Of a stretch of DNA of 51,921 nt, positions 49,224 to 51,921 are shown piece after piece; the first letter of the stretch is position 1, and every line of letters begins with the position of its first letter. The stretch covers positions 1 through 51,921 of the forward strand of contig CAJUTH010000025.1 in assembly GCA_910589275.1 (NCBI GenBank). The letters run 5' to 3'. The notes under the pieces were generated by a model, which saw nothing but the letters and a program-made list of their open reading frames with translations, had not been told where the DNA came from and ran no database searches. The position numbers were made by a program, and so were the translations under genes. Source of the stretch: an uncultured Dorea sp. GTDB taxonomy: Bacteria > Bacillota > Clostridia > Lachnospirales > Lachnospiraceae.

Positions 49224-49495
49224 TGTCTGACAACAGACCTTGTAGAAAAGATCTAATGAACAGAATTAATACCGCAAGCTTTGCAGTAGATGATGTAAAA
49301 CTCTTTCTGGATACACATCCATGCGATGAAGAGGCTTTGGAGTATTTCAATGAATTTCAGAAGATCCGAAAATGTGCGTTGAAAGAGTATGCCAGATATT
49401 ATGGTCCGCTGACTATTGATACGGTGGATGCTGATGCATGCGACAGATGGAATTGGATTAATGAGCCATGGCCATGGCAGGAAGGGGGATGTTAG
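49223..49495 (+). CDS. cotJB: Spore coat protein CotJB
   Basis: A 90-residue coat protein: MNRINTASFAVDDVKLFLDT, HPCDEEALEYFNEFQK, YYGPLTIDTVD and a Trp-rich end (WNWINEPWPWQ), all as in CotJB. Start overlaps the cotJA stop (TAATG). Complete and followed three bases later by cotJC. Confidence 0.93.
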   Translation: MSDNRPCRKDLMNRINTASFAVDDVKLFLDTHPCDEEALEYFNEFQKIRKCALKEYARYYGPLTIDTVDADACDRWNWINEPWPWQEGGC

Positions 49496-49669
49496 TATAT
49501 GTGGAATTATGAAAAACGACTGCAGTATCCGGTAAAAATCAAACAAACTAACCCGAAAATTGCCCAGGTGATTATTTCTCAATTCGGAGGTCCGGACGGC
49601 GAACTGGCGGCTTCCATGCGGTATTTATCCCAGCGGTATACCATGCCGTATAAAGAAGTGACCGGGATT

Positions 49670-51358
49670 TTAACGGACATCGGTAGAGAAGCCCCTGAAA
49701 TGTTCCATCTCAGGGGCTTGCGCTTTTTTTAGCGGTCTACCCTGCGGACAGTTCACGCTTTTTGCAACCGTGTAGCTCCATTTGAGGGGGAGCAGGTTCA
49801 AATACACGTCAATATGGTCTTTATCATTCACAATCATTTTATCTAAGATTTCTTTGTAAAAATCATCTTCATATTCCACACCGTTTATAAGCTCATTCAT
49901 CGCTTCTGTAATTTCAGCGACAAGCTCTTGCTGTTTTTCTATCATCTCCCTTTGTTTGTCTATGCTATCTATCACGGATTGCAGTTCGGCAATCTCATTC
50001 TCGCACTTTGCTCTTGCTGCTGAAAATTCATCTCTGGTAATATCGCCAGATGTATAAAGGTCAATGAGATTTGTGCGTTTTTGTTCAATGGCTTTTATCT
50101 GTGATTTTAGTTTCTCACTGTCTGTACCTGCGGTATCCATTGCGATAATAGACTTGATAATAGCAAGCAAATTGTTAGTGATTTTCTCCTTATTGTATTT
50201 TAAGCTGCTCGTGACAAGGTACATGATGTGGGTTGCATCTTCGTTGCGTATGCTAAGTCCACTGCATCCAACTTGATTCCCTACTTTGTCCACATGAGGG
50301 CTTCCATGCCTTGCAGCTTCAAGACACCGCCACGCCTTATAGCGGCTTCCATTTTTTCGGGTTTTATATCTCGCCACATAACTTGAACCGCAGCATCCGC
50401 ATTTGATTTTCCCAGAAAATGGATAACGGTTGCTGTGTTTCGCTTTTCCTTCCTGTGAAAGAGACTTTTCATCCAAAATGCGGTTTGCCTTATCGAAAAG
50501 CTCACGGGAGATAATCGGCTCATGATGGTCTTTGATAATCACAAATTCCTCTTGCCCTCGGTTATACTTCTTTTCATGGGATAAAAAGTCTGGCGTATAG
50601 GTTTTCTTCTGCACCAAATCACCGCAGTATTTTTCATTGCGGATAACACGGAGAATAACTGTATTCTGCCATTCTTTTACACGCATGGGCTTAATGCCCT
50701 CCTCCCGAAGCTCACGGGCAATCACATGAGTTCCTTTCCCCTCATTTACAAACTTATGGAAGATAAGACGGACAACTTTTGCCCCATCCTCATTAATATA
50801 CATTTTGCCGTCTTTCACATCGTAGCCAAGCATACTCCGCCCAAACACAACTCCCTGCTCCATCTGGCGTTTCTGCCCCCATTTCACACGCTCGGAAGTC
50901 TTACGGCTTTCCTCCTGTGCAATCGAGGACATAATGGCAAGGCGAAGCTCGGCATCGCCGTCTAAAGTGTTGATGTTATCATTCATAAAGATAACACCCA
51001 CACCGTGCTTTTTGAGGTCACGGGTATAGAATATACTATCAAGGGTATTCCTCGCAAAACGGGAGATTTCTTTTGTTACAATCAAATCAAAATCACCGTT
51101 TTTCGCACACGCAACCATGCGGTTAAATTCTTTCCTTTTTTTCGTATTCGTACCAGAGATGCCTTCATCTGCGAACACTTCGTAAAGCTCCCAATCGGGA
51201 TTACGTTCTATATATTGTCTGAAATAACGCTGCTGGCTTTCAAATGAATTTGTCTGGTCTTCGTTGTCCGTAGACACACGGCAGTATGCGGCAACCTTTC
51301 TCTTTGTGTGCTGTATCTTCCTTTCTTGGTTTAGTGTTTCGTATTTATCTATTGACAT
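49670..51358 (-). CDS. Large serine recombinase of the integrated element
   Basis: A 562-residue site-specific recombinase. The resolvase domain (about 20-165) has AAYCRVSTD with catalytic S29, VFADEGISGT, and EISRFARNTLDS. The recombinase domain follows (IFHKFVNEGKGTHVIAREL; VLRVIRNEKYCGDLVQKK), then a zinc ribbon (KIKCGCCGSS, WRCLEAARHG, GNQVGCSG), a coiled coil and a C-terminal segment. Start at the ATG at 51358 nine bases after GGAG. It reads toward the cotJC junction; its last codons and stop lie in cotJC sequence. The element end and orientation suggest it integrates and excises the element. Confidence 0.96.
   Translation of the reverse strand: MSIDKYETLNQERKIQHTKRKVAAYCRVSTDNEDQTNSFESQQRYFRQYIERNPDWELYEVFADEGISGTNTKKRKEFNRMVACAKNGDFDLIVTKEISRFARNTLDSIFYTRDLKKHGVGVIFMNDNINTLDGDAELRLAIMSSIAQEESRKTSERVKWGQKRQMEQGVVFGRSMLGYDVKDGKMYINEDGAKVVRLIFHKFVNEGKGTHVIARELREEGIKPMRVKEWQNTVILRVIRNEKYCGDLVQKKTYTPDFLSHEKKYNRGQEEFVIIKDHHEPIISRELFDKANRILDEKSLSQEGKAKHSNRYPFSGKIKCGCCGSSYVARYKTRKNGSRYKAWRCLEAARHGSPHVDKVGNQVGCSGLSIRNEDATHIMYLVTSSLKYNKEKITNNLLAIIKSIIAMDTAGTDSEKLKSQIKAIEQKRTNLIDLYTSGDITRDEFSAARAKCENEIAELQSVIDSIDKQREMIEKQQELVAEITEAMNELINGVEYEDDFYKEILDKMIVNDKDHIDVYLNLLPLKWSYTVAKSVNCPQGRPLKKAQAPEMEHFRGFSTDVR
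49676..49696. other. Probable attachment site (left junction of the element in cotJC)
   Basis: CotJC homology ends at codon 62 (about base 49684), within GACATCGGTAGAGAAG. Large serine recombinases cut at a two-base core with little flanking identity, so the exact bases cannot be named without the other end or an intact relative. Confidence 0.6.
49689..49730 (+). terminator. Terminator at the element edge
   Basis: AAGCCCCTGA (49689-49698) and TCAGGGGCTT (49710-49719), a perfect 10-bp stem, then GCGC and seven T on the plus strand. It would stop cotJ transcription entering the element. Confidence 0.85.
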
Positions 51359-51572
51359 AAGAATATCTCCTTTCCCGACAATCCCTTGCCGTATTTTCAG
51401 TATAGTTAATTGAAAATGGTATGTCGAATGTGCAAATTTGAATACAGAACATAAATTACACATTTCTGTAAATTACAACTGTATTCATGAGCAAGTAACG
51501 AGAGTGGAGAGCCTGCCCCGCTTCATCGGGCATTGCGAATATCCTCTTCTTCCTCACACTTGACTATGTAAA

Positions 51573-51604
51573 AACGTCAAGCGGTTATGCCTGACGTTGC
51601 TTTT
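51573..51604 (-). terminator. Hairpin after the small element gene
   Basis: AACGTCAAGC (51573-51582) and GCCTGACGTT (51589-51598) pair with one mismatch. T-rich on the plus side, and TTTTTA on the minus side, so bidirectional. It separates the small gene from the recombinase gene. Confidence 0.65.
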
Positions 51605-51606
51605 TT

Positions 51607-51792
51607 CTAATTTAGACGATATTGTTTTTCAAGCTCAAGCAGGCAGCGTTCCCGCTGTGATGCGGTCAACAGATTCCGTTTTTCTAATGATAAAAGGATT
51701 GACCTTTGAAAATTCATAAGAAATGCTGCGTGTTCCTGCTCATTCAATTCTGGAACAGGCTCACCAACATACCTAAATTCTCTATGCTCCAA
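51607..51792 (-). CDS. Small mobile-element protein upstream of the recombinase
   Basis: A 61-residue protein: FRYVGEPVPELNEQEHAAFL, FQRSILLSLEKRNLLTASQ, ending LELEKQYRLN. The LLTxxQ..xxxLEL pattern resembles a SHOCT-like short helical domain, of the kind seen in small genes next to serine recombinases of Firmicute elements; the assignment is from memory of that pattern. The start is a TTG with GGGAGG ten bases upstream. Function unknown; possibly a regulator or accessory of the recombinase. Confidence 0.75.
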   Translation of the reverse strand: MEHREFRYVGEPVPELNEQEHAAFLMNFQRSILLSLEKRNLLTASQRERCLLELEKQYRLN

Positions 51793-51816
51793 CAGGCAGC
51801 ACCTCCCTCATTCTCA

Positions 51817-51921
51817 ATGTATGAGCGAATGATTGTACCATATAACGAGAGGGCTAATCCTTTTTTTGAACGCTGTCATCATGCAGCGGACAACATTCAT
51901 GAGCAGGTAAAGAAGCCGAGA
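51817..51921 (+). CDS. Partial open frame at the window edge
   Basis: Thirty-five codons open to the end (MYERMIVPYNERANPFFERC...). No good ribosome site precedes it, and the minus strand is also open over most of this stretch. A 16-base match to 51483-51498 (ATTCATGAGCARGTAA) lies in the same protein phase (IHEQV). Coding strand unresolved. Confidence 0.25.
   Translation, partial: MYERMIVPYNERANPFFERCHHAADNIHEQVKKPR

Larger units (their letters stand above)
49499..49732 (+). pseudogene. cotJC: CotJC (manganese-catalase-type coat protein), interrupted after ~62 codons
   Basis: The first 62 codons are a good CotJC N-terminus: MWNYEKRLQYPVKI, GGPDGELAASMRYLSQRYTM, then GILTDIG. CotJC is about 190-200 residues and belongs to the di-manganese catalase family. 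Here the conserved sequence stops at TDIG where TEExxHxE, carrying further metal ligands, should follow; instead the frame runs 15 foreign residues to a stop at 49732. The break coincides with the recombinase end of a mobile element. If the element excises, the frame could be restored; if not, the gene is dead. The missing part should be at the other end, beyond the window. Confidence 0.88.
49685..51921. mobile_element. Left end of an integrative element inserted in cotJC
   Basis: From the cotJC break the content changes to a serine recombinase, a small mobile-element protein and a partial frame, and runs off the right edge. Size and class (prophage, ICE or skin-like remnant) cannot be judged. 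The position inside a sporulation gene resembles sigK-skin type elements. Confidence 0.82.

Noticed and set aside
51810..51921. Minus-strand frame at the right edge as the end of an upstream gene
   Set aside because: Open but without recognisable residues, and the plus strand is equally open; not enough sequence to decide.

Overview
The window looks like a chromosomal segment of a spore-forming Firmicute of class Clostridia, most likely a Lachnospiraceae (Dorea / Clostridium scindens-like). This rests on protein flavour, moderate GC, strong purine-rich ribosome binding sites, and sporulation genes (spoIIGA, sigE, sigG, spoVT, cotJABC) beside a division/wall cluster. No species call is attempted.

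Left part (1-8.2 kb, minus strand): a five-gene unit with a DDAH/arginine-deiminase-fold enzyme, a RocB-like M20 peptidase, an AGCS amino-acid symporter and an OmpR/histidine-kinase pair, most of it translationally coupled. Upstream lie a TIGR04086-type membrane protein, spoVT and a glycerol-3-phosphate-dehydrogenase-like gene, which is divergent from a LacI regulator with repeated TTGATTAAT operators. From 9.7 to 13.8 kb come a HAD phosphatase, a tryptophan T-box (UGG specifier) in front of a stand-alone trpB2 plus yqeY, and a divergent XRE regulator / membrane-protein pair with a 24-bp perfect inverted repeat. From 13.9 to 20.7 kb are a PrsA/SurA-type lipoprotein foldase, mfd, pth, a small membrane protein with a structured leader, and a second HAD phosphatase.

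Centre (20.8-37.2 kb, minus strand): the division/wall cluster runs mraZ-rsmH-ftsL-pbp-pbp-mraY-murD-ftsW-ftsQ-ftsZ and continues into the sporulation block spoIIGA-sigE-(metallo-beta-lactamase RNase)-sigG. murE, murF, murG, murB and ftsA are absent. The mraZ promoter carries MraZ boxes at 10-bp period. ftsZ has its own promoter and terminator. The spoIIGA promoter has the long spacer and 0A-box expected of an Spo0A-activated promoter.

From 37.2 to 37.8 kb there is no gene. The stretch holds two successive long inverted-repeat elements (34-bp perfect arms; then ~80-bp imperfect arms). From 37.8 to 46.1 kb is a sugar-type (CUT1) ABC transporter operon: binding protein, two permeases, ATPase and two paralogous TIM-barrel isomerases. 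An MgtC/SapB gene sits inside it, and a divergent LacI regulator controls it through matching AT-rich operators.

Right end (46.1-51.9 kb): a small membrane protein, a DegV protein, a second SEDS protein, then the spore-coat operon cotJA-cotJB-cotJC. cotJC is cut after about 62 codons by a mobile element whose first gene is a large serine recombinase transcribed toward the junction. The element runs off the right edge. This is the layout of a sporulation-gene-interrupting element of the sigK-skin kind, and it is the most interesting feature here.
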